From: Gnetum montanum
Taxonomy: Eukaryota; Streptophyta; Gnetopsida; Gnetales; Gnetaceae
NCBI GenBank assembly: GCA_015680685.1
Contig: MNCI01004447.1
Span: 1-64,000, forward strand
Length of the DNA: 64,000 nt
Direction: 5' to 3'
A model generated the notes under the pieces. It was given only the letters and a program-made list of their open reading frames with translations, was not told the origin of the DNA and did not search any database. Numbering within the stretch: position 1 is the stretch's first letter; every line of letters begins with the position of its first letter. Shown piece by piece: positions 1 to 12,498 of the stretch. The position numbers were made by a program, and so were the translations under genes.

Positions 1-1903
1 GATCAAAATTATGAAAGGATCATTTTTGGAACATTGTCAATTTTAAGTTTTTGTAATTTTGATTACTGCATATTACTTATCATTTATCACTTATTTTATA
101 ACTATTTACTAATTATCCTCATTTGTTAGATTTGAATATCTGAATATTATTTTTCTACATTTTAGATATTTCTAAGATTTTATATTATGTATGGAACATT
201 AGATAATTTTTGACTAATTTTGATAATGATTTTCCTTTGTTCTAAATTCTACATGAAAAATCAAGCTACTTTTGTAAAGCAACCCTTGGTCTCTCGGCAA
301 AAAAACATTATGAAAATAAACAAAATTGACATTTGTGTGACTTTCAAAAACTTTGAAAACTAGTAATTGGTAATTGTTAATAGTTTAGTAATCGTAGGAG
401 CCTATAACATCAATCAGAAACTTAGATTTGTATTTGGACATATTTTAGGAGTTTTTAAACATTCATTAAACTCATATTTTTATCTTTAGTCCCTTTGAAA
501 TATTAGAACTTTTTGTTTGGCAATACATCTTAACATGTTGGCCTAGACCTTCTAGTTTGAACATTTATTATTCTTTGTAAATTTATCTAATATTTGTTTT
601 TGGTCAATGTGAGTGTTTAGCTTACCAACCTTTCAAGTTAATGTGAATTATACATTTATCAAATACATAGTTGATGTGAATTTTAGACTCAGTAGATCTT
701 TGGTTTGAATTTATTGGCTTTATTTCACATTTAGGTTCATCTATCCACCATTTATTATTTAGGAAACTATTTATTATTGAGTTTATCTGAATATTAGATT
801 TTTGTTTTGATTTGATTAACCATTTGATTATATAGGAGATTTAGACTCATCAATTATATTTATGGAAATGAATCTCATAGATCATTAATATGGATTTTAG
901 ATACATCAATTATTATATGTGGGTTTTAAACTCAGCAGTTATTTGACAAATGTATTTTTAAGACTCATAGTCATTGGTATTTAGATCTGTTTATTGATTG
1001 GATTAAGGATGGTGATGGAGTTTTAGTTTATAAGTAACTATTGAATTGACATTATTACTATTATTTGTTCTATTTGATATTTGTTTTAGTTTAGTAACAA
1101 TTGTTTTGAAGCTACCCATATGCATGACTATCCAACTACTTGATGCCTCTGACCAAATCTCAAGGGAGTATGTTTGCTATTGGTTTATCATACTTAGTCT
1201 TAGGACTAATTTCCTTTGGTTTCTATGATTTCTAAGGTGACAAAATTAGTTGTGATGTGGAGCATTTAGAGGGGATAGATGATGATTAAATTTTCATATT
1301 TTTGAAATTTTATTTAATTTTATAATTAATGTTTAAGTTTGAATATTTGTCGTAAAATTCAGCTTAGATTGTGAATTTAAAATATGCATGGAATTTGTAC
1401 TATTTTTTCCTACCTTGGATGCTAGCTAACTCATATTTAAATTTCATTATGTTACATTGTTTATCATGTTTTATTAAATTTACCAATAATGCAACATTAG
1501 AGTCCAATGTGTTTTTGGATGTAAATGTACTTTTAGTTTCATATTTTTTTTATATTTTTGATAATATAGTTATGTTCCTATTTCATTTGTTCATATGCAA
1601 GTTAATTTCAACATTTACTTTTAGACATATATTTTTGTTAATTTTTAGCTTGGGCATAGGTTTCATCCTACTTTTGGTAGTGAATAGGTTAGGTTAGGTA
1701 TAGATGGGGCTATTGCTACTATTTTTAACACGTTTTTATATTTTACTATATTTTCTTCTCCCTATGTGATTGAAATTTTTTAAATGCTTACTTCCTTTCC
1801 TACTTAAATGTTTGATAATAATTCAGATTTATTTACTCAACATTTTATTCCACATTTCTATATTTTTTTGAACATCATAGTAGCCTATGCTTGCTATTGG
1901 GAT
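1..1903 (+). repeat. AT-rich stretch, probably decayed chromovirus LTR
   Basis: This stretch is very AT-rich and has no convincing coding sequence. It ends just before a primer-binding-like site and lies upstream of chromovirus-type pol remnants on the same strand, so it is probably the decayed 5' LTR. The second LTR is not in the window, so LTR status is inferred only from position. Confidence 0.35.
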
Positions 1904-2001
1904 GTTATAAGCTAGTATCAGAGATGAAGATTTAACAAATATTCTTGGGACATTATAAGCTAGTATCAGAGGTGAAGATTTAATAAATATTCTTAGATTT
2001 A
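1904..2001 (+). repeat. 49-bp direct duplication containing a tRNA-Met-like primer site
   Basis: Two near-identical 49-bp units start at 1904 and 1953. Each contains TAGTATCAGAG, close to the TGGTATCAGAGC primer site (initiator tRNA-Met) used by many plant Ty3 and Copia elements. It therefore probably marks the 5' LTR/internal border of the chromovirus. The duplication itself is unusual and probably arose by slippage. Confidence 0.5.
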
Positions 2002-2944
2002 TGATGTTGGGATGTCACTATGAAGTGTTTTGGGGATCTTGAAGAGGAAACACCTTGTAGAATCTAGTAGGAAAGTCTCATAAGTTTTAGTATTTTCCAA
2101 TAATAATAGATATTTGATGTGCATTATTCTCTTGTTTGGATATCAAAGATGTGTACTATAAGCATGTTTTGTACAATAGGTGATTATATTTGGCTAATAT
2201 ATGAAGTCCATATTTTTTCAAGGTGTTTTGATTAATGATATTTAAAGTATTTATTAATCTAGTTAGGATGATGTCAAAGATAATCTCCTAACATTTGTAT
2301 GACTAAGGGAAGTTAGGAAAGGTTTTTAACAATTTGGTATGTACCACCACAAAACAAACATGTTCTATAATATATCAACCCTTTGGAAATTTATCTAGAT
2401 GACAACTTATTGAGACTATTATTTGGTAATAAGAAGTTGGATTAATGTGGTAACTTTCTAATTCAATGTTTTGGCATGTTTCAATCTAAGTATTTTACAT
2501 CCTATTCTAAGTTGGAGAGTTACATGTTACTATACAACTTTTGAGGATTGAGTTTTTTTTTTTTTGTTTTTGTTTTTCAACATGTTATCTTTTAGTTAGA
2601 CTTTAGAGTGGGAATTATTCATAACTATTCCAACATTGTCCTTCCATTTAATGATTTGGATAGTAATCATCTTTGAATGTTTAGGATCAGAATCCTTTGG
2701 TAGTAAGCAAATCAAAGAAGGATATTAAGTCTAATAGTTATACTAGTTATTCCCAAGTAATAAGTTGGTTACACCATAATAATAAACCAATAGAGTCTAT
2801 CACAAAACATTAATGTTTAATGTAGTTTCTAGAGAAGATAGCTCTTGATTAATCCACTTACTTTTTCCTAGTTTCATAACTTCTGAGATCTTACATTGAA
2901 TAGAGGTGATGATATAAGGTAATAGTTAGCACAATAATTTGTTG
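2002..2944 (+). other. Decayed internal region, no recognisable gene
   Basis: This lies between the primer site and the protease/RT remnants, where gag would be expected. I see only short broken frames and a 13-base T run at 2553-2565. No gag motif could be confirmed. Confidence 0.3.
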
Positions 2945-4195
2945 GTGATGGGACTTGAAGAGTATGATGTGATTCTTGGGATGGATTAGTTGGCTAAGAA
3001 TGATGAACATTTAAATTTCAAGAAAAAGAATCTAACATTAATTTTCAAAAGTAGTAGAAAACTACAATTCAAATCATTAAGAGACATATCAAGATTAACT
3101 TATAATAACAAATAAATTCCAATAGTTACTTAAGCATGGTCATAGTTGTTATATGGCCTTCATGCACAAAGAGTTAGAAGAAGATCGAGAATATTCCATA
3201 GGTTTAGAGGTTCTTGGATGTGTTTAAGAAGGAGATTCCTAAAGTGCCTCCTCATAGAGAGGCTAAATTTGAGATTACACTCAAGCCTCAAACTCAAGTA
3301 ATTTCTAAGACATTTTATAAAATGTTTCTAGTAGAGCTAGCAAAGCTTAAGGTATAAATTCAAGAGTTTTTGGATAAAGGCAAGATTTGACCAATTGTTT
3401 CACCTTGAATAGACTAGTGTTCTTTGTGAAGAATGATGATAATTTAAGGTTACACATTAATTATAAGAAACTAAATCAACTTATAGTTAGTAATCAATAT
3501 TCTCTTCTTGGGATCAATGACCTATTTGACCAATTGATGAAAGTGAAGATGTTTTCTAAGGTCAATGCAAAGTATGGTTATCATTAGCCTAGGATGCAAG
3601 AGAAGGATATCTATAAAGCATCTTTTAGAACAAGATATGATTATTATGAATTCTTAGTGGTGCCTTTTGAACTTAGTAATGCACCACTAGTTTTCATGAA
3701 TTTTTTGAATACTTTGTGAATCTAATTTAGATTAATTTTTCATTATCTTCATTGTTGACATTTTGGTTATTGTAAGAATAAATAGACACACAAGGAATAT
3801 TTAAGAGTTGTATTACAAACTTTGAAAGATTAGCACTTGAATGATCAAGCTTCTAAGTATGCATTTTATATGATAGAGATACCATTTCTTGTAAATAGAT
3901 ACTAGTAATTATGGATTAGCCTATTCCAAGTTTAATGAGTGAAGTTAGAAATTTCTTGGATTTAGTAGAATATTACAGAAGATTTGGAGAGGATTTCTCT
4001 GAGATTGTCTTACCTTTACAAAATTTTCTCTAGAAAAAATAATTTTCCTTGTGCTTATATTCTTGTCAAAGGACATTTGAGAAACTAAACTAGAGATTGA
4101 TCTCAACACCTATCTTGATCATACCAGTTCTTAGTAGGCCTTATGATGTATACATAGATGCTTTAGGTGGTGATTTCTCCTTTTTAATTAGGGTT
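2945..4195 (+). pseudogene. Chromovirus (Ty3) pol remnant: protease end, RT, RNase H start
   Basis: This is a degenerate polyprotein of a Ty3 retrotransposon of the chromovirus type. The motif YDVILGMD (2963-2986), typical of the stretch between protease and RT, is followed by TAG where Trp is expected. The RT approach (EIPKVPPHREAKFEI, about 3226-3270) and the RT core are readable at 3418-3590, with INYKKLN in place of the usual CIDYRELN and then NDLFDQL. The connection motif FLDLVEYYRRF is at 3952-3985 and the RNase H start YDVYIDA near 4141-4161. Many stops and frameshifts separate these pieces. The YIDD catalytic box is not intact. Homology stops at about 4195, so integrase is missing. 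It cannot be functional. Confidence 0.8.
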
Positions 4196-4727
4196 TAATA
4201 CGCTAATTTTCTCTTGCTTATTCTAAAAACAAATATATGTAAGATAATATGTGAAAAAATAAATATTATTTTATTAATAGTTACCTCATTCTCTAAGGTA
4301 ATGACAACAGGTAAATTAAATATCTACCAAACACCAATCACTAGTCATAACTAAGATTATATAAGGTGCAACCTATATTTTGTTACCTAAATGAAGGTGG
4401 GAAAAGTCCGTCTTTTTTTCCTTGTATTACCATAAAGTATTTTACTTACCTAATTAAAATATAAATTAAATAATTAGAGAAAACAATAATATCATAAATA
4501 AAAGTAAGGTTAAGAAACTCCTTGATCTTGATCAACCTTGGAAATCAATGGAAGTAGTTATAGTTTTTCCATAAGAGATATATGAAGAAATGATTGTGTT
4601 TATGAAAGAAGGACTTGATCTTACTTCCTAATTTCTTTCATAGGAATTAATTTCAATAGCTTTGTAACATAAAAGAATTAGGCATCATACCAAATTGAGT
4701 TTAGAGTCTTGATGAAGAATGAGGCTG
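4196..4727. other. AT-rich spacer without a gene
   Basis: I see no coding or structural signal between the truncated chromovirus and the next LTR. Confidence 0.4.
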
Positions 4728-5650
4728 ATTCATCTTTGGTAGTGATAAATCCAATTTAAATCAAGCACAATATCATAGATATGATATCACATCTATGATA
4801 TCATAGCTACAATATCATAGCCCATCCTACATCATCATTGATGCAATGTCTTGGGAGTTGTGTGACCCTATAAATTCCAACACTTGGTCATAATGGCAAC
4901 AACAATTTCTTCCATCCCTTAGTTAGACTCTTGCAGTTTGTTTCCATAGTTAGCGATAGAGTGAATGCCCAGTGTGGTGTCCACCAGTTGTCCAAAATCT
5001 TTATTTAAGTAAATACTACTTGAGAATGATTCATGTTTAGCACTAAAGATCAGGATTACTTTTCATCATTGTAGCATTCACTTAGTTCTTTTATTGCACT
5101 TAGCTAACTTCTTACGTAGTTTAATTTCCTTATTTACTTTAGCTTAGTTCTTTACATTTCCAAAGTAATTTATTTTCATGCTCATTATTAAGGTTGAATG
5201 AGTATGACTAGTTTTGGTTGTTAAGTATAATGTTTTGGTAACCTAGTAGTGATTTCACTTAATTTTCCCAGTAGTGAACTAAGTTGGTAATCCTAGTAAC
5301 AATTACATGAGTCCAAGATGGGACTGACAAGCTAGGATCAAATGGTTATCACCTTAGGCTAAAGTAGATTTATGTTCCTATCATTACTTAGAATTATTTT
5401 TTTAATACTCACTTTCATTACATTTATAACTAGGAGTACTATGAACCCAATAATATCAACATATCATATACCTCATTGAGAGTTAAACCATATTCTTAAA
5501 CTTCACTAACTCAAAGTGGAAAGATAATGATCATGAACTTACTATTAACTTCTAGCATACTTACATTGTTGATACATGGATTACAATATAGCCATGCACA
5601 TGTACTTGTGACTTATATGGTAGAGTGTGGGGATACCTTACCACTTATCA
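4728..5650 (+). repeat. 5' LTR of Athila-like element 1 (left edge approximate)
   Basis: The right end is firm: ACTTATCA at 5643-5650, close to the ACTCATCA end of the intact element at 42090-52295, is followed at once by a tRNA-Asp-type primer site. Internal blocks shared with that LTR include CATCATTGTAGCATTCACTTAGTT near 5070 and the doublet GGTAACCTAGTAG (about 5236) and GGTAATCCTAGTA (about 5286). The left edge is uncertain and was placed at TGATTCATC. A palindrome at 4771-4800 lies near the 5' end. No 3' LTR partner was found. Confidence 0.65.
4771..4800. repeat. Perfect 10-bp-arm palindrome with GATATC-rich loop
   Basis: The arms TATCATAGAT (4771-4780) and ATCTATGATA (4791-4800) are perfect reverse complements around a 10-nt loop. 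Related GATATC-containing words occur at the 5' end of the other Athila-like LTRs (about 27475-27515 and 51525-51550), so this looks like a U3 feature of the family. Confidence 0.6.
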
Positions 5651-5670
5651 TTGGTTCCATTGCTGGGGAT
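5651..5670 (+). other. Primer-binding site, degenerate tRNA-Asp type
   Basis: TTGGTTCCATTGCTGGGGAT directly follows the LTR. It matches TGGCGCCGTTGCCGGGGA, the complement of the plant tRNA-Asp 3' end, with a few transitions. tRNA-Asp priming is typical of Athila and Tat Ty3 elements. Confidence 0.65.
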
Positions 5671-5761
5671 GTATCAATGTTTGCTTAATACTTGATCTTA
5701 TATAATTTTTTATATCAAAAACCACACATTTTATCCTTTACATTTCTAATCAATCTTAATA

Positions 5762-5781
5762 ACACACACACACACACACAC
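5762..5781. repeat. (AC)n microsatellite
   Basis: About ten uninterrupted AC dinucleotides lie in the leader between the primer site and gag of element 1. Confidence 0.9.
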
Positions 5782-5802
5782 CTAAATCATCAAACACACA
5801 AC

Positions 5803-7790
5803 ATGGCTTTAACACTTAAAGAGAAGTTATCACCTACGAAAGAAGCATAAAAGAATCATGATAAGAGATATGATAACAAATATTGGAGTATGCCTATGCA
5901 AACAAGGATTTTATACACTCATACTAATTCATATTATATTGATTTTACATTTATCTTTGACCATGATAAATAGTTAAGATGGAGATATTTGCAGGGTAAG
6001 ATCATTTTTCCTATTAAATGTTTAACACCATCCATGCTTTAGGAAACCTTAATGGAGATGAACCTTGGAAATGTATAAAAAGAGTATCATGTGATTAAAG
6101 ACATGACTAGGTTGTATCAATCCATATAAGTGCAAGTAAGAAGGGATGCTACCATGGAGACAAGATATGAAAATAGCAAGGGAAAGAAACTCAATCATAA
6201 TGTTGTCCTCGAGGAAATTAATGATAGTGCATTCTTAATAGAGAAACTCCACCACAACATGAATCCCATTTATAAATGCCTATCATTCATCTAGAAGAAC
6301 TTTTCAAGATACAATTGAATTTGGCCCTTACAAAAACACTAATAAATGAGGTAGAAGACTCTACACATAGGCAAAGCTCAAGGCCTAAAGCTTATAAGGA
6401 ATCATAAAGGAATGAATCATGGAGTCACAAAAGGAGAACCTACCAACATCATTCTCCAACTACATCCTCTTCCTCCTCATGGTCATCAATAGAATCTAAT
6501 AGAATGGAACGAAGACCTAGAGATTATCATAGGGAAAGATGTAGGAATCATAAGAGGCATGGATATCATAGAAGGTATCTTGATGAAGAAGAAGATGAAT
6601 ATGAACAAAGAAGGAATAGGATTAGGCATGAAGAGAGACAGAACTATGAACACTGATAGGAGACATCACTATAATTGAGGTTACAAATGTGATGACCATT
6701 AAGAACCCCTATTGGCCACTGATAATATGATCAAAATTAGGGAAGTAGTATATATTTCAACTAGCAATGTAAGGGATAGTCACATCAAGTGACTAGACAT
6801 GAATAACATTTCCAAATTTGAAGGTGGATACAATGCAGATATGCAACATCATCTTCAAGAATTTCATGATGGTTGTGTCCTCCAAAATATTAAAAGTAAT
6901 TAGTAGAAATCAAAGTTAGTTTCCAGAATACTTATCAAGGAGGTAGAGATTTGGTATAGATCCTTAGAACTAGAGTCAATTCGAAGATGGAGCACCATGC
7001 TAGAGTTTTTTAACGATAAGTATCAAACCTATTCTATAGTGTCAAATTTATGAAAAAATATCCAAGGATTAAAGTAATGGATACATGAATCCCTTGATGT
7101 AGCAATGGGTAGATATTATTCTTTAGTTCATAGATGTCCATGTCATGGATTTTCACAAAGGGAACATTTAAGGCATATCATTGATGTGTTAAGAAACAAG
7201 ACTAGAGAAATCCTTGGAGTTTATGCCTAACAAAGATTATTAGAGATGACCATCCATCAAATTCAAAGGTTGATAGACCAGGTGATAAAAGAGGAAAAAG
7301 AGTTAAAGAAAAGAGAGTTAGCTAGAGAGTATAACTGAGATTTGTTGACAAAAAAACAAGATGTCAGAATGTGAGACAAACAAGAAGATGAAACTTTGGA
7401 GGATGTCATCCAAAAGAAGACTCTACCAATTTAGAAATTAATTAATGACATAGGAACAAAGGTAGAGAAAATATGGAACTTAGTGAATGAGAAATTTGCT
7501 AAAACTTCCAAGATAGTAGAAGAAATAACTAAACAAGTGATAAACAAAGGAAAAGATAAGAAGAAGAGAAGAGATAATAGACAAGAGAGTTATAAACAGA
7601 AAGAAAAAGTTGTTGTAGTTAAGGAATGTACATACTCTAGTTTAGAAGAGGAGCAAGGATGAAAATTGTACCAATATGAACATCCTAAGGGATGTTACCC
7701 TGTCATGGTCCACTTGTAGGAATTTGGGGCATATGCACTTAATCTGAGATTTGTTAAGAAACAAATGCCATAATGATTACCTTATCCACA
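5803..7790 (+). pseudogene. Athila-like element 1 gag, degenerate
   Basis: This is a remnant of the capsid (gag) protein of a Ty3 element, which forms the virus-like particle. It opens with ATG at 5803 (MALTLKEKLSP). The retrotransposon gag domain is readable at about 6800-7220 (FEGGYNADMQHHLQEFHDGC, then a block around RYYSLVHRCPCHGFSQREHL), followed by a Lys/Glu-rich coiled-coil-like stretch (7255-7600). The zinc-knuckle remnant YEHPKGCYP (about 7674-7700) aligns with DHPKG motifs in elements 2 and 3, but its first cysteines are lost. Stops and frameshifts are scattered throughout. Gag of element 2 (25200-25650, minus) and element 3 (43250-43720, plus) are close relatives. Confidence 0.75.
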
Positions 7791-8339
7791 TGGTAATTTC
7801 AAAAAATCCTTCCAACCAATATACTATCCAAGAGAAGACAATCCTAAACCATAATAACAATACCAACAATAGTGGTAACAACCACAAGCATGGGGAATGC
7901 CACCATTGAGGCAACGATATTCATATAGGCAGTTTGATCCTATGGATATTGCATTCAACATCCAATTGCTCTGTGAAATGCTTCAATCCATGCTTCTACT
8001 TAATACTATACAGTTGAATATTATAAGTTCACTACTCCAAGGATGGTTCCTAATCTTTACACATATCAACTAGTGATTAGTTTATCAACCCAACCTTCCA
8101 AGTTTCTATTGCTAATGCCACTACAGGTTCTGCAAGGGAAACTACCAACACAACCATAACAAAAGAATGTTACAAGGGCAATAAACACATAGGAGGAGGT
8201 GAAGATGAATGAAACTCAATCCAAGAAATTTTCATTCTTCCAAACAAGTCTAGAAGGGGTTCAAAGGATGGAAACTCCATGTACATCAACCCATCTACAC
8301 ATAATCCTTAAGGGAATACCATGCTTCCACATTCTACCA
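7791..8339 (+). pseudogene. Element 1 gag C-terminal Pro/Gln/Tyr-rich tail, decayed
   Basis: Between the zinc-knuckle remnant and the protease the translation is rich in Pro, Gln and Tyr and much broken. The same kind of tail follows the knuckle in elements 2 and 3. There is no separate gene here. Confidence 0.5.
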
Positions 8340-9960
8340 ATCCAAATCTGACTACTATCATGCTCACCCAAACTATTACATATTAGATTAATATAGGAGC
8401 ACTTCCAAAAAAGAAAATAGATCTAGGAAGTCCCTTAATATATCTCTAAATAGTAGGTCATAAACCATGCAAAGCTATACTAGATTCTGGGTCAAGAGTA
8501 AACCTTATTTCATAAGATATGTACAGGTATCCTCTCATAATGACAGGGATCCTACAACTTCATCTAGTTCAAGGCTCCTTTTTTTTATAAGGTTACCATC
8601 ACTAGCACCTCTCAAGAAGTATTTTGTGGTTAGGGTACCCCCTCCTACAACAACTGAACCAACAATGACAATTAAACAATGTCCTTTCATGGTGGCTAAC
8701 ACCATGACTTCTACACAACACAATGACAAGAAATCACAAAGTAAATAATGCAAGATGTCTAGGATAATGCTTACAAAAAAAGATAACAAGTAGGCCAAGG
8801 CATGAATTGAGGTGGGCTTTTTTGAAGCCCACCCCTATTTCATCCATTTCCATAAGTACTGATTCTCAAGCTACTTCAACAAGATAAACATAGAAGGATC
8901 CCAAGCCATAAGGGAAGGCGAAAGAGGCCAAGACACAACCCTTAAAACATAAAGTTTGTAGCCTAGGATGCATAGAAGAAGTCAAAGGCAACAAGAATGA
9001 AAAATTATAAACCAACAATAAGGACTTCCTCAATGCAATGGAATAGGTCAAATGATCACTAAAATAAAAGAACACATCTATTAGCCTATATCACGTAGTT
9101 ATAACCTCTGCTACACACCGCAAAGCATTAGTGCAAAGCTTGACCTCTATTCTTATTAGTGAGGACATCCTAACTAGTGTAGAGTTCATTCATGTAGTAA
9201 TGATACCATCTTCATCATAGGAAGAAATGAAGTCAACGACACTAATGTTTCATGATAGAGAGGTCAAGACCAACCCCTAGGATGGCAAGACAACCAAGGT
9301 CCCTCTATTCATAATGATAAATTGGAGTAATACAAGGTACATAGGGTGCATGTGCACGATGGAATAGCCACCAACATAATACCCTATACCATTGTTCGGT
9401 GTTTGGGCCTAATAGAACACATGTAATATACCTCAACTTTTTCCCTTAAATCCTTTAATGAATCTTGGGTTACTATAAAAGGTTTCATTTCTTTGGACTT
9501 CATGGAAGGGGAATAATTCCCCACAATAACTAATTTCTTACTAGTGGAAGAGACACCAGGATTTAACCTCATCATAGGGAGGCCTTGGCTAGCTCAATTA
9601 TAAGATACTTCCTCACCCATCCACCAAGAAATTCATCTACCTTTTGTGGAATATGAAATAATTATTCATGGTGACAGTGTAGTTCCCTTAGCATTCAACA
9701 ACAATGATGTGGAACAAGGATCCAAAGTTGAGTTTCAAGAAGAAACTCCTACTATTAATCATGAATTCAAGAAACCTGATAGACTAGAAGACGCCAAAAA
9801 TAATAACAATGAAAGCATGAATGCAACATGGAAAGAGCTCCTCTTCAACATGGTTAGTAAATGAAATGGGCAATACAGAATTATGTGATGTAGGCCATAC
9901 ATAATTCCTAGTCTTTCAAATATTAGAAAACACTTGCACAATTGACTTTTGTCTCCCATT
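8340..9960 (+). pseudogene. Element 1 aspartic protease region, split
   Basis: Retropepsin-type protease remnant that would cleave the Gag-Pol polyprotein. The catalytic loop reads ILDSGSRVNLIS near 8477-8515, preceded by GHKPCK as in element 2 (GNKPCK). A second protease landmark, FNLIIGRPWLAQL, lies about 1.1 kb downstream (near 9558-9600), followed by a short open stretch to 9861. In element 2 the equivalent landmarks are only about 0.25 kb apart, so foreign sequence or rearrangement separates them here. Stops are present. No RT or integrase follows, so the element is truncated or non-autonomous. Confidence 0.65.
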
Positions 9961-10254
9961 TGCTTGCCCTATGCTCATAACCATGTAGCCTTATTATTTT
10001 TTATTTTTACTTTTTTTATCTTAGTTTAATTATTGTTTACATGTACTAATTTTTGTTACCTTGTTTTACCTTATTTTGACTTTACTTTGCACGTAGGCTA
10101 GATTTCATTCTTATTTATAGTTTACCTTTCTACACCTTGTCTATCTTAGAACATAAAACATAAAAAATACCATAAAAAACTTTAAAATATAAAAAAATTA
10201 TGAAAATATAAAAGCACAAATCTTATAAAAAAAATTTTCCTTTTTGAAAAACAC
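9961..10254. other. T-rich then A-rich non-coding stretch
   Basis: Low-complexity sequence. A similar T-rich block follows the gag tail of element 3 (about 44950-45060), so this may still belong to element 1. No gene. Confidence 0.4.
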
Positions 10255-10410
10255 GACCCATCATGGCCTAAAACTAGCAAAACATTGTGGCCCGCCATGG
10301 CCTAAAATTGACAAAATGTTATGGCGTACCAAAAATTGGCAAAATGCATGATCTTCCATGGCCTAAAACTACAAAATGCATGGCCCACCATGACCTAAAG
10401 CTAGCAACAC
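10255..10410 (+). repeat. Short tandem repeat with CATGGCCTAAAA core
   Basis: About four diverged units of roughly 35-45 bp share the words CATGGCCTAAAACTA, GCAAAATG and GGCCC-CCATGG. This is a decayed minisatellite, and apparent open frames across it are by-products of the repeat. Confidence 0.7.
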
Positions 10411-10740
10411 ATTTTATAACCTATTATAGCCAATTACAACCTAGTTTACATCCTAGTTGCCTAGCCATTACTTTACCAATGTGACTTTATAACATAAATG
10501 AAATGTAAAGCATATAACATGAATAAAACTAATAATATTAAAACATATTAATGAAATTTAAGATTAAGAAAAATAATCAAAATGTTTGTAACACATAACC
10601 ATGGCCACATAGTTTGACAAAATTTCAAATAATGAGTAAAATACGTATAAGTCCAACAACTAAAGGCTAAGACTAGCCACAATAGCAAATATCATCAACA
10701 ACAAATATAAATAACTAAATACATAATTAATGGAGGATGC
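10411..10740. other. AT-rich non-coding stretch
   Basis: Nothing recognisable was seen. Confidence 0.4.
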
Positions 10741-12498
10741 TAAAGTACAACTAGAGGGTACAGAGGAGCATCTTTGACATCATCATCACTAGGGCCATCA
10801 TTGTTACCTGGTACTTATAACACAATAACATAAGTTTAATTAGTAATCAATACAATATGAAACTAAATTAAATTAAATTAAACTAAAAAAAATAAAACAT
10901 TCTAAAATAAAGTAAAGTAAGAAAACCTGGTAGGGCTTAGGGTGCAACATCCTCGATGGGGAAGATCTGCAAGACAACCTCTAGATGATCAAGGATTTGA
11001 TCCTCAGTCATATGGGCTCGATCCATCTCCCCAAGATTAAAACTTGTTAGGATGTTTCTCTCATCGATAGTGATCCATGTGGGTGGATCCCATGAAAATG
11101 TAGTAGTAGTCAACTCCCTAGAAGTAGAAGAGATCTAGGAAGTTGAAAAATTAGCCATTGTCATAAAGCTTTCAAATGGTTTAAAGACACTCTCTATTTA
11201 AATCCTCTTCATGAACAACTCCAACTTGCGTCATTTAATGGATTCCTCCTACAACCACTTAAGATAAGCTTTATGTTCTACCTTCTACTTCTTCTTATTG
11301 TGTTTTTGAATATAGCCCTACTCAAGGATCTATGCATAGTAATCTCTCCACTCCTTGGCCTTGCAAGCAAGTAAGTCCATTTATAGCTTTTTCTCTACGA
11401 CCTCCTTGGAAAGATCAATCTTAGCATGGATGGAATTCCAATACCATGCCCATGTTATCTCCTTGGTTCATAAAAAATCCTTATTAGCCACTTCAACTTC
11501 TACAAATACCTTACAATCTTGGAGATATTTAATTGCCTTAGCCAGTCTCTGTTACCAGTGCCACAACTCACTCCTATAGGAACCGATTTGAACATTGACA
11601 CTCCCATGAAGTTTTAGCACATGAAAGTGCACATATAGTGGCATTCTCATATAACTTCTATGGAACATTCTCCACTTTGAGTGGTAGGCTAGGAAATGCA
11701 TCAATCTCCATGCATGATCAAAGCCCCACCCAACCTTAGACACAATAAGCAATATAACAATAAAACATTCATATTAAAAAATTAATAAACAACAAGTGTA
11801 ACCCAAAACTTCTAGACCACTAAGACCACATAACCATAAAAGATATATGAAGCAATTAAATTACATAAAAAAATGAACAATTAAGGGTAAAATAAACTAA
11901 GGTTCTTACCAACATTGGGAAAAATTTGTTGCAATCAATCGATCATATTTTTGCTATCCAAAGCATGAACTCCATTTTATTAGTAACCTCCACATATGGT
12001 TTCAAGAAAAATGTATAGGTTGAGGCACTTGGCTTAGGGTCAGGAGCTGCAACATGGATAACTATAGCCTATGTAGCTAAAACCAAGATTTGAACATGAG
12101 AATATAAAATGCAACACATAAAAATAAAATTCATAAATACTTGAGGTATCATCAGAGATGATAATAGGGGGTTTACCTGGTTATGAACCATCAAATATAG
12201 CATCAAGGACATCTAGTGCAACATTGGATAATCCCTCATCCTCATGCCACTATAGAAAATCCTTCTCTAGGCATTTCTGCTTCATCTCTACCACTACTAC
12301 TTTGTCCACCAATTCTTGTTGCTTACCTACAAGAACAATGAAGACAATACATAGGGTCATTTAGCTTATTATGCATAAGACCAAAACAACAACATAGCCA
12401 TTATAACATAAAACATAAATACCAAATAAGATAAACAAAAATATAAGAAAACTAATTGAATGTACCTGCCTCCACGTAATGCACTTGGCCATGTTTTT
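10741..12498 (-). pseudogene. Unknown decayed coding sequence, C-terminal half, intron-like gaps
   Basis: On the minus strand several blocks of one Lys/Glu-rich, helical protein can be read: one near 12330-12160 (CLEKDFL, WHEDEGLSNVALDVLDAIFD), one at 11730-11560 (GWGFDHAWRLMHFLAYH) and a long one at 11540-10940 (KAIKYLQDCKVFVEVEVANK, then HAKIDLSKEVVEKKL). They are separated by AT-rich stretches with splice-like edges and contain scattered stops. A likely N-terminal half lies at 17591-18640 on the same strand. The Copia-type element at 12499-17590 sits between them. I do not recognise the family. Exon-like organisation would suit a DNA transposon or host gene, but the accessory frame of a retroelement is also possible. 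Confidence 0.4.

Noticed and set aside
1046-1697. Phe/Leu-rich frames in the first 2 kb
   Set aside because: The composition reflects T-rich DNA. There are no membrane-protein family motifs, and the frames lie in a probable LTR.
10287-10484. 65-codon frame over the CATGGCC repeat
   Set aside because: The translation only mirrors the tandem repeat.
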